NCBI GenBank assembly: GCA_017532355.1
Contig: JAFXJK010000081.1
Span: 1 to 24,569, forward strand
Direction of reading: 5' to 3'
Origin: Oscillospiraceae bacterium
GTDB lineage: Bacteria > Bacillota_A > Clostridia > Oscillospirales > JAAYXM01
DNA length: 24,569 nucleotides
Under the pieces are notes generated by a model. It saw only the letters and a list, made by a program, of their open reading frames with translations, made no database searches and was not told the origin of the DNA. This document shows, piece by piece, positions 7,794-15,087 of the stretch. Both the position numbers and the translations under genes were made by a program. The first letter of the stretch is position 1; each line of letters starts with the position of its first letter.

Positions 7794-8735
7794 TTATTCC
7801 GGGAAACTGTTTGAGAGACGGGCGGAAAGCTCTTCTGCCGCGTTATATCCCATCTTCTTGTGACGGTTGTTCATAGCTGCAACCTCAATTATAACCGCGA
7901 GGTTACGACCGGGCTTTACCGGAACGGTGAGACACGGAATGTCTATACCGAGAATGTTCGTGTAGTTTGTCTCTGCGCCGAAACGGTCATACTGTTTGCC
8001 ATCTTTCCAGATTTCGAGATTGATGACAAGGTCAATCTTTTCCGTGAGCTTGACAGAACCCATACCGAAGATACGGCGGACGTCAACGACGCCGATGCCG
8101 CGAAGCTCGATAAAGTGGCGGATGATTTCGGGAGCAGAGCCGACGATGCTCTTTGCAGAAACCTTTTTAAGCTCAACTGCATCGTCTGCAATAAGGCGAT
8201 GTCCGCGCTTTACAAGCTCGATTGCAGTTTCGCTCTTACCGACACCGCTCTCGCCGAGAAGGAGAACGCCTTCACCGTAAACCTCAACGAGAACGCCGTG
8301 GCGCGTAATGCGCGGAGCGAGCTGAACGTTGAGATATGAGATGAGCGCCGCCATGAAGTTTGATGTAACCTCGGGGGTTCTGAAAATCGGCGTGCTGTAT
8401 TTTTTTGCAACCTCGATTACTTCGGGATAAACCTCAAGGTTTCTTGTAAATACAACGAATGGAACGCCCTTTTCAAAAAGAACGTCAAAACGGTTGCGTC
8501 TTTCATCGGAAGAGAGAGTAGTGAGATACATCGTCTCAACGCGCCCCATAACCGCCGCACGGGTATGGTCAAAAAACTCATAGAAGCCTGAGAGCTGAAG
8601 CCCCGGACGGTTGATGTCCGTTGAGCTGATTTCGATATTCTCATAACCCTCGGGGCCGTATATAACCTCAAGAGAGAATTCTCTTTCCATTTCTTTTAAA
8701 GGGATTGTGTAATTTCCAACGTTGTTAGCGTCCAC
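7794..8735 (-). CDS. hprK: HPr kinase/phosphorylase
   Basis: The bifunctional enzyme phosphorylates Ser46 of HPr when glycolytic intermediates are high and dephosphorylates it otherwise, controlling CcpA-mediated catabolite repression and PTS uptake. Its 313 residues have the usual N-terminal MurF-like domain (about 1-130) and a C-terminal kinase domain. The latter shows HGVLVEVYG (His146), the P-loop GESGVGKS (161-168), the IADDAVE segment (Asp184/Asp185), ELRGIGVVDVRRIFG, and the signature PVKPGRNLAVIIEVAAMN. The start is GTG at 8735, eight bases after GGAGG. It is the first gene of the hprK-glcK-pcrA operon with its own strong promoter. HPr itself is not in the window. Confidence 0.96.
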   Translation of the reverse strand: MDANNVGNYTIPLKEMEREFSLEVIYGPEGYENIEISSTDINRPGLQLSGFYEFFDHTRAAVMGRVETMYLTTLSSDERRNRFDVLFEKGVPFVVFTRNLEVYPEVIEVAKKYSTPIFRTPEVTSNFMAALISYLNVQLAPRITRHGVLVEVYGEGVLLLGESGVGKSETAIELVKRGHRLIADDAVELKKVSAKSIVGSAPEIIRHFIELRGIGVVDVRRIFGMGSVKLTEKIDLVINLEIWKDGKQYDRFGAETNYTNILGIDIPCLTVPVKPGRNLAVIIEVAAMNNRHKKMGYNAAEELSARLSNSFPE

Positions 8736-8770
8736 TTAAAACACCTCCGAAAAGGATAATATGTACTTTT

Positions 8771-8799
8771 ATTATAACCGCTTTTGTGTCGGAATTCAA
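8771..8799 (-). promoter_or_regulatory. Sigma-A promoter of the hprK operon
   Basis: On the minus strand the -35 is TTGAAT (8799-8794) and the -10 is a perfect TATAAT (8776-8771), with a 17-bp spacer. The predicted start near 8764 leaves a leader of about 29 bases. The -35 box begins just after the stop codon of the AraC gene. Confidence 0.8.
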
Positions 8800-8806
8800 T
8801 AGAGAA

Positions 8807-9700
8807 TCACGTTCTCTGCTTTTCAAAAACGTACTTCTTCCGATAAGCGAGAGGGGAGAAACCTGTTCGGTTTCTGAAGCTTGCGATGAAGTGGCTGGCT
8901 GTAGAAAATCCTGCGTCCTGTGCAATATCGGTAACGGAGAGATTTGTCGTGAGGAGAAGATTTCGCGCAAAGTCGATTTTCAAGTCGTTTATGTATGAAG
9001 TAAAGCTTTTTTTCATAACGCGCTTGAACGAGCGGGAGAAATAGCTGTAGCTCATTGCAAAGCGCTCGGCGACAGCCTCCTCGCAAACGGAAGCGAAATT
9101 CTCGGTGCAGTATTCGCAAGCGGCGTAAATTATCTTCGCCGTTTCGTCGAGAGTTGAAAAAAGCTTTTCTCCGTCGTTCTTTTTCCAGACACGGGCGATT
9201 TTTGAAAAAAGTGAAAGTATTTCGCCGCGAAGCGCAAGCTCACAGCCAAAATCGTCACGCTTCCATTCTGAAAAAATATCATCGATGGTGTTCTTTATTC
9301 CAAAACAGAAAACATCATCTGCGGAGAGCTTTCGGATTTCCGAAAGGTCGTCACGGAAAAGAGGAAGAAGAAATTTTGTGTCGTATGAAGTGTCTCCGCT
9401 AAAACGCAGTATCTCGGGCGAGAATTTTATAACGAGGTATTTTCCTCGGTTTTTCTCCTTTGCATAGACCTCGTGAGCCTCGCGAGAGTTTATGATGATA
9501 AGTTCTCCTGTGGAGAAAGAAAGCTCCTCATCGTTTATCCAGACAGAAAGCGAGCAGTCTTCTGCGTACAAAATTTCGATATAATTGTGATAGTGTGGGG
9601 TGAGTCCGGGGATTTCACCGCCGCGCTCCATTTCTATGCAGAAAACAGATGTTTCTGCGTTGTTTCTTCTGGAAATTTTCTCCTCAAAAGCTTTCTTCAT
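8807..9700 (-). CDS. AraC/XylS-family transcriptional regulator
   Basis: This 297-residue protein has a cupin-like N-terminal sensor (about 20-110, with a HYHNYIEILYA segment and FSTGELIIINSREAHEV) and a C-terminal double HTH (about 200-295). The latter has FAMSYSYFSRSFKRVMKKSFTSYI... as first HTH and LSVTDIAQDAGFSTASHFIASFRNRTGFSPLAYRK as the AraC signature. The ATG at 9700 has GGGAG four bases upstream; an earlier in-frame start lies in the promoter region. It is divergent from the GH31 gene across 95 AT-rich bases, the classic arrangement for a sugar-responsive activator of the neighbouring hydrolase. The inducer is not predictable. No convincing terminator separates it from hprK. Confidence 0.88.
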   Translation of the reverse strand: MKKAFEEKISRRNNAETSVFCIEMERGGEIPGLTPHYHNYIEILYAEDCSLSVWINDEELSFSTGELIIINSREAHEVYAKEKNRGKYLVIKFSPEILRFSGDTSYDTKFLLPLFRDDLSEIRKLSADDVFCFGIKNTIDDIFSEWKRDDFGCELALRGEILSLFSKIARVWKKNDGEKLFSTLDETAKIIYAACEYCTENFASVCEEAVAERFAMSYSYFSRSFKRVMKKSFTSYINDLKIDFARNLLLTTNLSVTDIAQDAGFSTASHFIASFRNRTGFSPLAYRKKYVFEKQRT

Positions 9701-9795
9701 AATTCTCCCTCGACAAAAATTTGATATTTTGAAGCAATTATAATATATCATACTTTGTGTTAAAATGCTATACTTTTTAAAAAGGAGTGATTTTT
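9701..9795. promoter_or_regulatory. Divergent AraC / GH31 control region
   Basis: For the minus strand, TATAAT (9742-9737) with TTAACA (9763-9758, 15-bp gap) or TTTAAC (16-bp gap) is a reasonable araC-type promoter. For GH31, the TATAAT at 9739-9744 lacks a good -35, as expected of an activator-dependent promoter; a TATACT at 9769-9774 would start too close to the ribosome site (AAGGAG, 9782-9787). TGATAT (9722-9727) and ATATCA (9745-9750) are inverted around the -10 boxes and may be part of an operator. Confidence 0.4.
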
Positions 9796-12192
9796 ATGAA
9801 ATTAAACGAGATTTATAACTGCAAGAAAACTCCGAAAAGCCGTGAGGGGGCTATTGTCCGCGGTGACAACTACCGCTTTACGGTGCTTACGCCGCGGCTT
9901 ATCCGAATGGAATATAACGAAAGCGGATACTTTGAAGACCGCGCAACGCAGGTTGTCACAAACCGAGACTTTGAAGTTCCAAAGTATTCGGCCACGGACG
10001 AGGGAGATGTCCTCACAATCAGAACGGAGTTTGTCGAGCTCATATACAAGAAAAAGCCTTTCTCAAAGTATTCGCTCACCGTCAATACCTATGCCGACGG
10101 CGCTATGATAAATATCTGGAAATATGACGTGGAAAGCGCAACAAACTTAAAGGGAACCTGCCGCACGCTTGACCGTGTCGAAGGAGCGTGCCCGCTTGAG
10201 AACGGCATTATGAGCAGGAACGCAACGCCTGTTCTCTTTGATGACAGCGATTCGCTCGTTATAAATGATGACGGCTGGGCTTCACCGCGAGAGGAGAAAT
10301 ACACTGATTGCTACCTCTTCTGCTACGGCTGTATGCCTGATAACTACAACTATAAGCTTGCTCTGCGCGAGTTCTATATGCTTACGGGCGCAACTCCGCT
10401 TCTTCCGAGGTTTTCGCTCGGTAACTGGTGGAGCAGATACCACGCCTACACGCAGGACGAATACACTTCTCTTATGGCACGCTTCAAAGCTGAGGGTGTT
10501 CCGTTTGCAGTTTCCGTAATTGATATCGACTGGCACTACATAAAGATTGACCCGAAGTACGGAAGCGGTTGGACGGGCTATACGTGGAATACGGAGCTTA
10601 TTCCTGACTATAAGGGGCTTCTTTCACATCTCCACTCCGAGGGAATGGAAGTAACACTCAACGTTCACCCTGCAGAGGGAGTTGCGGCGCACGAGTCTAT
10701 GTACACGGAAATGGCAAAGGCTATGGGCAAAGACCCGACGACCGAAGAAAAGGTGCTTTTTGAAATTGAAAACCCGAAGTTCCTTGAGAATTACTTTAAC
10801 ATTCTTCACCACCCGTATGAGGAAGACGGCGTAACATTCTGGTGGGTTGACTGGCAGCAGGGAAGCGTCACATCTGTTCCGGGGCTTGATCCGCTTTGGA
10901 TGCTCAACCACTTTCACACGCTCGACAACGCAAGAAACGGAAAACGTCCGCTTATCCTCTCCCGTTACGCAGGCCCCGGCTCTCATCGCTATCCCGTAGG
11001 TTTTTCGGGAGATACGGTAAGTACGTGGCCGTCGCTTGAGTTCCAGCCGTATTTTACGGCGACTGCCTCAAATATCGGCTACGGCTGGTGGAGCCATGAC
11101 ATTGGCGGTCACATGCTCGGAAAACGCGATTGCGAGCTCGTCAGCCGTTGGATACAGCTTGGCGTATTCTCTCCGATTAACCGTCTCCACAGTTCTCCGA
11201 GCCCGTTTTTCGGCAAAGAACCGTGGAACTTTGACAAGATTTCGGAAATTACAATGAAGAAGTTCTTGCGTCTTCGCCATGAGCTCATTCCGTATATTTA
11301 CTCGATGAACTTTCGCGCTCATACACTTGGCGAGCCGATCGTAATGCCGCTTTACTATACTTGGGACAACTTGATGTCACATGAGTATAAAAATGAGTTT
11401 ACGTTCGGTACGGAAATGCTCGTTTCTCCGATTACAAAACCGCACGACAGTGATACGATGTGCGGAAGTGCCGATACATATCTCCCCGATGGTGTGTGGT
11501 ATGACTTCTTCACAAACAGAAGATACGACGGAGGAAAGACATTTACGGCTTACCGCGAAATGTATGACATGCCTGTTTTCGTCAAAGCAGGCGGTATTGT
11601 CCCGATGGCAAAGCTTACCCACGTGAACGACGTCGAAAACCCCGAGAATATGAAGATAAAGGTCTTCGCAGGTGCGGATAACGTCTTTGAGCTTTATGAA
11701 GATGACGGTGTAAGCTATGAATATGAAAACGGAAAGTATGCCGTCACAAAGATGGAGCTTAAATGGAGCGATAAGCCGACCTTCACGATAGGAAAGCCTT
11801 CGGGCGAGAAGTCGGCAACTGTCGCGAAGAGAAATTATGAGATAGAGTTTATCGGAGTTGCTGAAACTGCCGTATCGGTTTCCGAGGGTGGAAAGGAAAA
11901 GACATTTACCGAAAACGTCAATGACGGTGTATTTACCGTGTGTGTTGAAAATGTTTCCGATGCTCTTACCGTTTCGTTCGCAAAGTCTGTCGAGCTTAAG
12001 AAAAATGATGTGAACGCGGATATCTGCAGAATTCTCCACATCGCAGAAATCGAGTTTGCAACAAAAGACGCTTTGTACGAAAAGCTTATGGGATGCAAGG
12101 GGAAAACCGAGATGCTCCGCGAGGTATGCAATGCAAACGTCAGTGACGACATAAAGCGCGCCCTTTGCGAAGTTATTACCGCAGAAGATTAA
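9796..12192 (+). CDS. GH31 family alpha-glycosidase
   Basis: This retaining exo-acting hydrolase of 798 residues is probably an alpha-glucosidase or related enzyme; it has no signal peptide, so it should be cytoplasmic. The N-terminal beta-sandwich (about 1-200) precedes a (beta/alpha)8 barrel with LGNWWSRYHAYT and AVSVIDIDWHY, the nucleophile region FWWVDWQQG (Asp352), the SRYAGPGSHRYPVGFSGDT segment with predicted acid/base Asp406, and YGWWSHDIGGH. A C-terminal beta domain and a helical tail of about 60 residues follow. The nucleophile motif differs from the textbook WxDMNE form, so the substrate should not be assumed to be maltose; other alpha-linked sugars are possible. The ATG at 9796 has AAGGAG eight bases upstream. 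AraC divergence suggests substrate induction, and a strong hairpin ends the gene. Confidence 0.9.
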   Translation: MKLNEIYNCKKTPKSREGAIVRGDNYRFTVLTPRLIRMEYNESGYFEDRATQVVTNRDFEVPKYSATDEGDVLTIRTEFVELIYKKKPFSKYSLTVNTYADGAMINIWKYDVESATNLKGTCRTLDRVEGACPLENGIMSRNATPVLFDDSDSLVINDDGWASPREEKYTDCYLFCYGCMPDNYNYKLALREFYMLTGATPLLPRFSLGNWWSRYHAYTQDEYTSLMARFKAEGVPFAVSVIDIDWHYIKIDPKYGSGWTGYTWNTELIPDYKGLLSHLHSEGMEVTLNVHPAEGVAAHESMYTEMAKAMGKDPTTEEKVLFEIENPKFLENYFNILHHPYEEDGVTFWWVDWQQGSVTSVPGLDPLWMLNHFHTLDNARNGKRPLILSRYAGPGSHRYPVGFSGDTVSTWPSLEFQPYFTATASNIGYGWWSHDIGGHMLGKRDCELVSRWIQLGVFSPINRLHSSPSPFFGKEPWNFDKISEITMKKFLRLRHELIPYIYSMNFRAHTLGEPIVMPLYYTWDNLMSHEYKNEFTFGTEMLVSPITKPHDSDTMCGSADTYLPDGVWYDFFTNRRYDGGKTFTAYREMYDMPVFVKAGGIVPMAKLTHVNDVENPENMKIKVFAGADNVFELYEDDGVSYEYENGKYAVTKMELKWSDKPTFTIGKPSGEKSATVAKRNYEIEFIGVAETAVSVSEGGKEKTFTENVNDGVFTVCVENVSDALTVSFAKSVELKKNDVNADICRILHIAEIEFATKDALYEKLMGCKGKTEMLREVCNANVSDDIKRALCEVITAED

Positions 12193-12194
12193 AG

Positions 12195-12230
12195 AAAAAG
12201 CAGAAACGATTGAATTCGTTTCTGCTTTTT
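12195..12230 (+). terminator. Terminator of the GH31 gene
   Basis: A perfect 15-bp stem (12195-12209 with 12216-12230) with a 6-nt loop and A5/T5 ends starts two bases after the GH31 stop codon. Confidence 0.88.
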
Positions 12231-12300
12231 ATGTATCGCAACAATTTGGCGACAAACGGAGCTCTACGGTTGATAATAGTAACACAGATAAAGACAAAAG

Positions 12301-12334
12301 TCAACTCAAAAGAGGTAATTATTTCAACTCAAAA
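12301..12334 (+). promoter_or_regulatory. Two 11-bp direct repeats upstream of XRE gene
   Basis: TCAACTCAAAA occurs at 12301-12311 and again at 12324-12334, 23 bp apart, which puts both on nearly the same DNA face. They lie just before a TAAAAT -10-like box (12339-12344) and the XRE start at 12363. Tandem operators for that regulator are the simplest reading. No good -35 box is visible; the rest of 12231-12300 shows nothing recognisable. Confidence 0.4.
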
Positions 12335-12362
12335 TAGTTAAAATGATTTTGGGGTGATAATT

Positions 12363-12605
12363 ATGAACATTGGCGAAGCGACGAAGTTAAGAATTATTGA
12401 GCTTTGTGAAAGAAAAGAAATAACAGTGAACAAGCTTGCGACATTAAGTGGAATAACACAGTCAACATTAAGTAATATTATTGGCGGAAGAAATAACAGT
12501 GCTACTGTATCAACAATAAAAAAGATTTGTGACGGACTTGATATTTCAATTCAGGACTTTTTTAAATCGAGTTTATTTGATAATCTCGAACAGGAAATAA
12601 AATAG
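12363..12605 (+). CDS. Small XRE-family helix-turn-helix regulator
   Basis: This 80-residue protein is a single HTH_3 domain: LRIIELCERKEITVNKLA, then GITQSTLSNIIGGRNNSATVSTIKKICDGL as the HTH core (about 29-57), and ISIQDFF closing the fold. The ATG at 12363 has GGGGTG six bases upstream; a GTG three codons earlier is part of that ribosome site. It directly precedes the RAYT transposase gene and both are AT-rich compared with flanking genes. It could repress the pair through the direct repeats upstream. Proteins of this type are common in clostridia and individually uncharacterised. Confidence 0.8.
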   Translation: MNIGEATKLRIIELCERKEITVNKLATLSGITQSTLSNIIGGRNNSATVSTIKKICDGLDISIQDFFKSSLFDNLEQEIK

Positions 12606-12614
12606 GTGTCTGTT

Positions 12615-13139
12615 ATGGAACTACCGAAACGAAAACCGACAAGATTTTCGGGATATGATTATTCAACCCCGGGCGCGTATTTTATAACGATTTGTACGCA
12701 TAATAAAAAATGTTTGCTTTCAAATATTGTAGGGGCAATTCACGAATTGCCCGAAAATAAATTAACACAATATGGAGCATTTGTGAAGCAGATTATAGAA
12801 ATGCTACCTTGCAGGTTTAATGTGTCGATTCCTAAATATGTTATTATGCCAAATCACATTCATCTGATTGTAGAAATCTACGACGATAATGAAAAACGGG
12901 CGATTCGTGAATCGCCCCTACAATGTCGCCGTTCTGTCATTGATAAAATGGTAGGTTTTTTGAAAATGAATGTGTCGAAGAAATTTCATAATGAAAACGC
13001 TGATAGAATATGGCAACGTTCTTTCCACGACCATATAATTCGAGGGGAAGAAGATTATAAAAAGATATGGGCATACATTGACACAAATGTTGCAAAGTGG
13101 GAAAAAGATTGTTTTTACGACAACAAAACAGAGCAGTGA
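12615..13139 (+). CDS. REP-associated tyrosine transposase (RAYT, Y1_Tnp)
   Basis: This 174-residue IS200/IS605-related HUH transposase belongs to the single-copy RAYT class that moves or maintains REP palindromes rather than itself. It starts with PKRKPTRFSGYDYSTPGAYFITICT, has the metal-binding HUH motif as HIH in VIMPNHIHLIVE, and ends with the IWQRSFHDHIIRGEEDYKKIWAYIDTN block that carries the candidate catalytic Tyr. The ATG at 12615 has AGGTG six bases upstream; a GTG at 12606 directly after the XRE stop is the alternative. Two inverted REP-like palindromes lie inside the frame, encoding IVGAIHELPE and RAIRESPLQ without breaking it. All hallmark motifs are intact, so it may be active. 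Confidence 0.9.
   Translation: MELPKRKPTRFSGYDYSTPGAYFITICTHNKKCLLSNIVGAIHELPENKLTQYGAFVKQIIEMLPCRFNVSIPKYVIMPNHIHLIVEIYDDNEKRAIRESPLQCRRSVIDKMVGFLKMNVSKKFHNENADRIWQRSFHDHIIRGEEDYKKIWAYIDTNVAKWEKDCFYDNKTEQ
12726..12753 (+). repeat. REP-like palindrome, copy 1, inside RAYT gene
   Basis: The element is ATTGTAGG followed by a 9-bp perfect stem, GGCAATTC-type arm 12733-12741 pairing with 12744-12752, and a final G. The short conserved head before a palindrome is the usual REP form. It is read as Ile-Val-Gly-Ala-Ile-His-Glu-Leu-Pro in the transposase frame. It matches copy 2 in 26 of 28 positions. Confidence 0.75.
12897..12924 (-). repeat. REP-like palindrome, copy 2, inverted, inside RAYT gene
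   Basis: Read on the minus strand it has the same head ATTGTAGG and the same stem (12898-12906 with 12909-12917). The two differences from copy 1 are an A-to-G and its partner T-to-C, so the stem stays fully paired. Head-to-head inverted pairs of this sort are a known arrangement of REP elements next to RAYT genes. Confidence 0.75.
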
Positions 13140-13157
13140 AAATTCACTGCTCTGTTT
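13126..13157. terminator. Bidirectional terminator between RAYT and DegT genes
   Basis: A perfect 15-bp inverted repeat (13126-13140 with 13143-13157) overlaps the RAYT stop codon and lies ten bases from the stop of the convergent aminotransferase gene. The arms end in AAA/TTT. Confidence 0.75.
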
Positions 13158-13166
13158 GATATTTTA

Positions 13167-14477
13167 TTACTTTCCTGCCTGCATCTCTGCAACTGCCTCA
13201 AGAACTGCATCTGCCATGAAGATGAGCTGCTCTTCGGAGAGACCGTAGAGCGGAAGGTGTGTGAAGCGCTTGTAGAAGACTTCTTCGCACACCGGGCAGG
13301 TCTTTGCAATGGAATCGCGGTCGTAGCCGTTTTCACGGATAACGTCAAAGCGGTAAAGCGGACCAAAGTGCGGAATGTTTGTAACACCCTTTTCGGTGAG
13401 CTTTTCCTTGAGTGTCTGGATGTCTCCGCCTGCCTTTGCAGGGTCAATCTGGAGAAGATACATGTGGTATGTCGGCTTGATATCGTCAGTATCAAGAATC
13501 TGCGGAATAATAGCATCATTCTCCGCAAAGCGGCGTGTGAGGTACTCTGCAGCAGCGCGACGCTCTGCGATAATCTTGTCGTTGCGCTCAAGCTGACGCT
13601 GGAGACCGAGAGCCTGAATTTCGGTTGTGGAGCTGTTGCCTGCAACGAAGTTCTTGTATTTGCCCTTGATTGAGGTAATGTCATAGAGCCAGTGGTCAAT
13701 CTTCTGTGAGAAGTCAAGACCGAGGAAACGAGCGCGCTTCATATCGTCGGAAAATCCCGGGATTGTTGTGGTGAGGATACCGCCCTCGCCAAATGAGGTG
13801 ATGTTCTTTACCTCGTGGAGAGAGAAGCCTGCAAAGTCACCGATTGTACCGATTCTGCGGCCCTTGTAGATTGCGCCGAAAGCGTGAGCCGCATCTTCGA
13901 GAACGAGGATGTTATGCTTTCTTGCGATTTCCATAATCGGGTCCATATCAACAGGGTATCCGCCGATATGTACAGGAACAATCATCTTTGTCTTGTCGGT
14001 AATCTTTTTCTCGACATCCTTCGGGTCCATATTGATTGTTCTCGGGTCAATGTCAGCAAAGACGAGCTTCGCGCCGACCGAGAGGGGATATGCCATGGTA
14101 GCGACGAAGGTGATAGCCGGAACGATAACTTCATCTCCGGGGCCGAGGTTTGCGTACTTGTAAGCAATCTCAAAGCCTGCTGTGCAGTTTGCTACGAAGG
14201 CACTGCCCTTCGTTCCGAGGTATTCATCAACCATAGCTTCTGCCTTTTCAACCTGAGAGCCGAGGGAGAGCTTTCCGGGAGGAGTTGAAATCTCGGAGAG
14301 TTTGTAAATCTCGTCCTTTATGCGTGAGTAGATAGCGTCGTATTCTGCGCCTTCACCCTGCATAAGGAATTTGATAACAGCAAGAGTGTCCTCTGCGTTG
14401 TAGTTTTCACCGACAGCCGCCCACGGTACTCGGGTTTCGCCTGTGTTGTATCTGAAATCTGTAGGTTTTTTAGCCAT
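13167..14477 (-). CDS. DegT/DnrJ/EryC1/StrS-family PLP aminotransferase
   Basis: This 436-residue PLP protein belongs to the sugar aminotransferase family. It has PAITFVATMAYPLSVGA (120-136), the PLP-contact segment VLEDAAHAFGA (Asp195), and FSLHEVKNITSFGEGG with the Schiff-base Lys224, so it should catalyse transamination rather than be an inactive relative. The family usually has 370-400 residues; the first 75 here are long and include a charged helix. The ATG at 14477 has AAAGGA upstream. Family members normally amine nucleotide-linked keto sugars for glycans, but no other sugar-nucleotide gene is nearby, so the substrate is unknown. It has its own promoter and stands alone as a transcription unit. 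Confidence 0.85.
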   Translation of the reverse strand: MAKKPTDFRYNTGETRVPWAAVGENYNAEDTLAVIKFLMQGEGAEYDAIYSRIKDEIYKLSEISTPPGKLSLGSQVEKAEAMVDEYLGTKGSAFVANCTAGFEIAYKYANLGPGDEVIVPAITFVATMAYPLSVGAKLVFADIDPRTINMDPKDVEKKITDKTKMIVPVHIGGYPVDMDPIMEIARKHNILVLEDAAHAFGAIYKGRRIGTIGDFAGFSLHEVKNITSFGEGGILTTTIPGFSDDMKRARFLGLDFSQKIDHWLYDITSIKGKYKNFVAGNSSTTEIQALGLQRQLERNDKIIAERRAAAEYLTRRFAENDAIIPQILDTDDIKPTYHMYLLQIDPAKAGGDIQTLKEKLTEKGVTNIPHFGPLYRFDVIRENGYDRDSIAKTCPVCEEVFYKRFTHLPLYGLSEEQLIFMADAVLEAVAEMQAGK

Positions 14478-14515
14478 TTAAGACAATCCTTTCATTAATA
14501 TTTGCACTTTCTAAC

Positions 14516-14544
14516 ATTTTAGTATAAAACGACCTAAAAGTCAA
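14516..14544 (-). promoter_or_regulatory. Sigma-A promoter of the DegT aminotransferase gene
   Basis: On the minus strand TTGACT (14544-14539) and TAAAAT (14521-14516) are separated by 17 bp. The leader to the ATG at 14477 would be about 30 bases. The promoter begins 25 bases after the spmB stop, with no hairpin between, so some readthrough from spmAB is possible. Confidence 0.7.
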
Positions 14545-14568
14545 GTATTTTTTCATTGGATGGAGAAA

Positions 14569-15087
14569 TTAAAATAAGAGTCTTGTACAAGTTGCCGCGG
14601 CAATAAAACCGGCGACTTCTGCCGCGAGTGCCGCAAAGACGGTATAACGCGTATCTTTTGCGCCTATGGAGCCGAAATATACGGCAAGAGTGTAGAACGT
14701 TGTTTCTGATGCTCCGAGCATAACGGCGGCGGTACGGCCTGCGAGAGAATTTACGCCGCAGGTACGAATAATATCGCTTCCGAAAGCGAGCGCCGCGCTT
14801 CCCGAGAGTGGACGCAGGAGAAGAAGCGGTGCACATTCGCGCGGGATTCTGAAAAAATCGGTAAAGGGGGAGAGCAGGCGGCAGATTATATCAAGCGCGC
14901 CCGAGGCTCTGAGCATATATATTGCCGCAAACAGTGCCGTAACACTCGGAAGCATTTTTGCAAGAGTATGCATCCCGTTTCCTGCGCCGACTACGAGGGC
15001 GTCATACACATCGCACTTTTTGAAAAGAGCATATCCGCCGACAAGAAGAAGGATTGTGGGAATGATAAGAGAGGTGAGAGTGTTCAT
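14569..15087 (-). CDS. spmB: Spore maturation protein B
   Basis: This 172-residue integral membrane protein of the nucleoside-recognition (Gate) domain type has four or more hydrophobic segments, including TSLIIPTILLLVGGYALF at the N-terminus and a conserved RPLSGSAALAFGSDIIRT segment followed by GASETTFYTLAVYFGSIG. In Bacillus subtilis SpmA and SpmB are needed for full dehydration of the spore core and hence heat resistance; the transported substance is not established. The length fits the Bacillus protein. Its ATG overlaps the spmA stop in an ATGA arrangement, so the two are translationally coupled. Confidence 0.93.
   Translation of the reverse strand: MNTLTSLIIPTILLLVGGYALFKKCDVYDALVVGAGNGMHTLAKMLPSVTALFAAIYMLRASGALDIICRLLSPFTDFFRIPRECAPLLLLRPLSGSAALAFGSDIIRTCGVNSLAGRTAAVMLGASETTFYTLAVYFGSIGAKDTRYTVFAALAAEVAGFIAAATCTRLLF

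Noticed and set aside
8796..8815. AGAGAA/TTCTCT hairpin over the AraC stop as terminator
   Set aside because: Six base pairs with no following T-run on the minus strand; too weak to call.
11377..12039. A 220-codon open frame antisense to the GH31 C-terminal part
   Set aside because: Shadow of GH31 codons, with no domain and no promoter.
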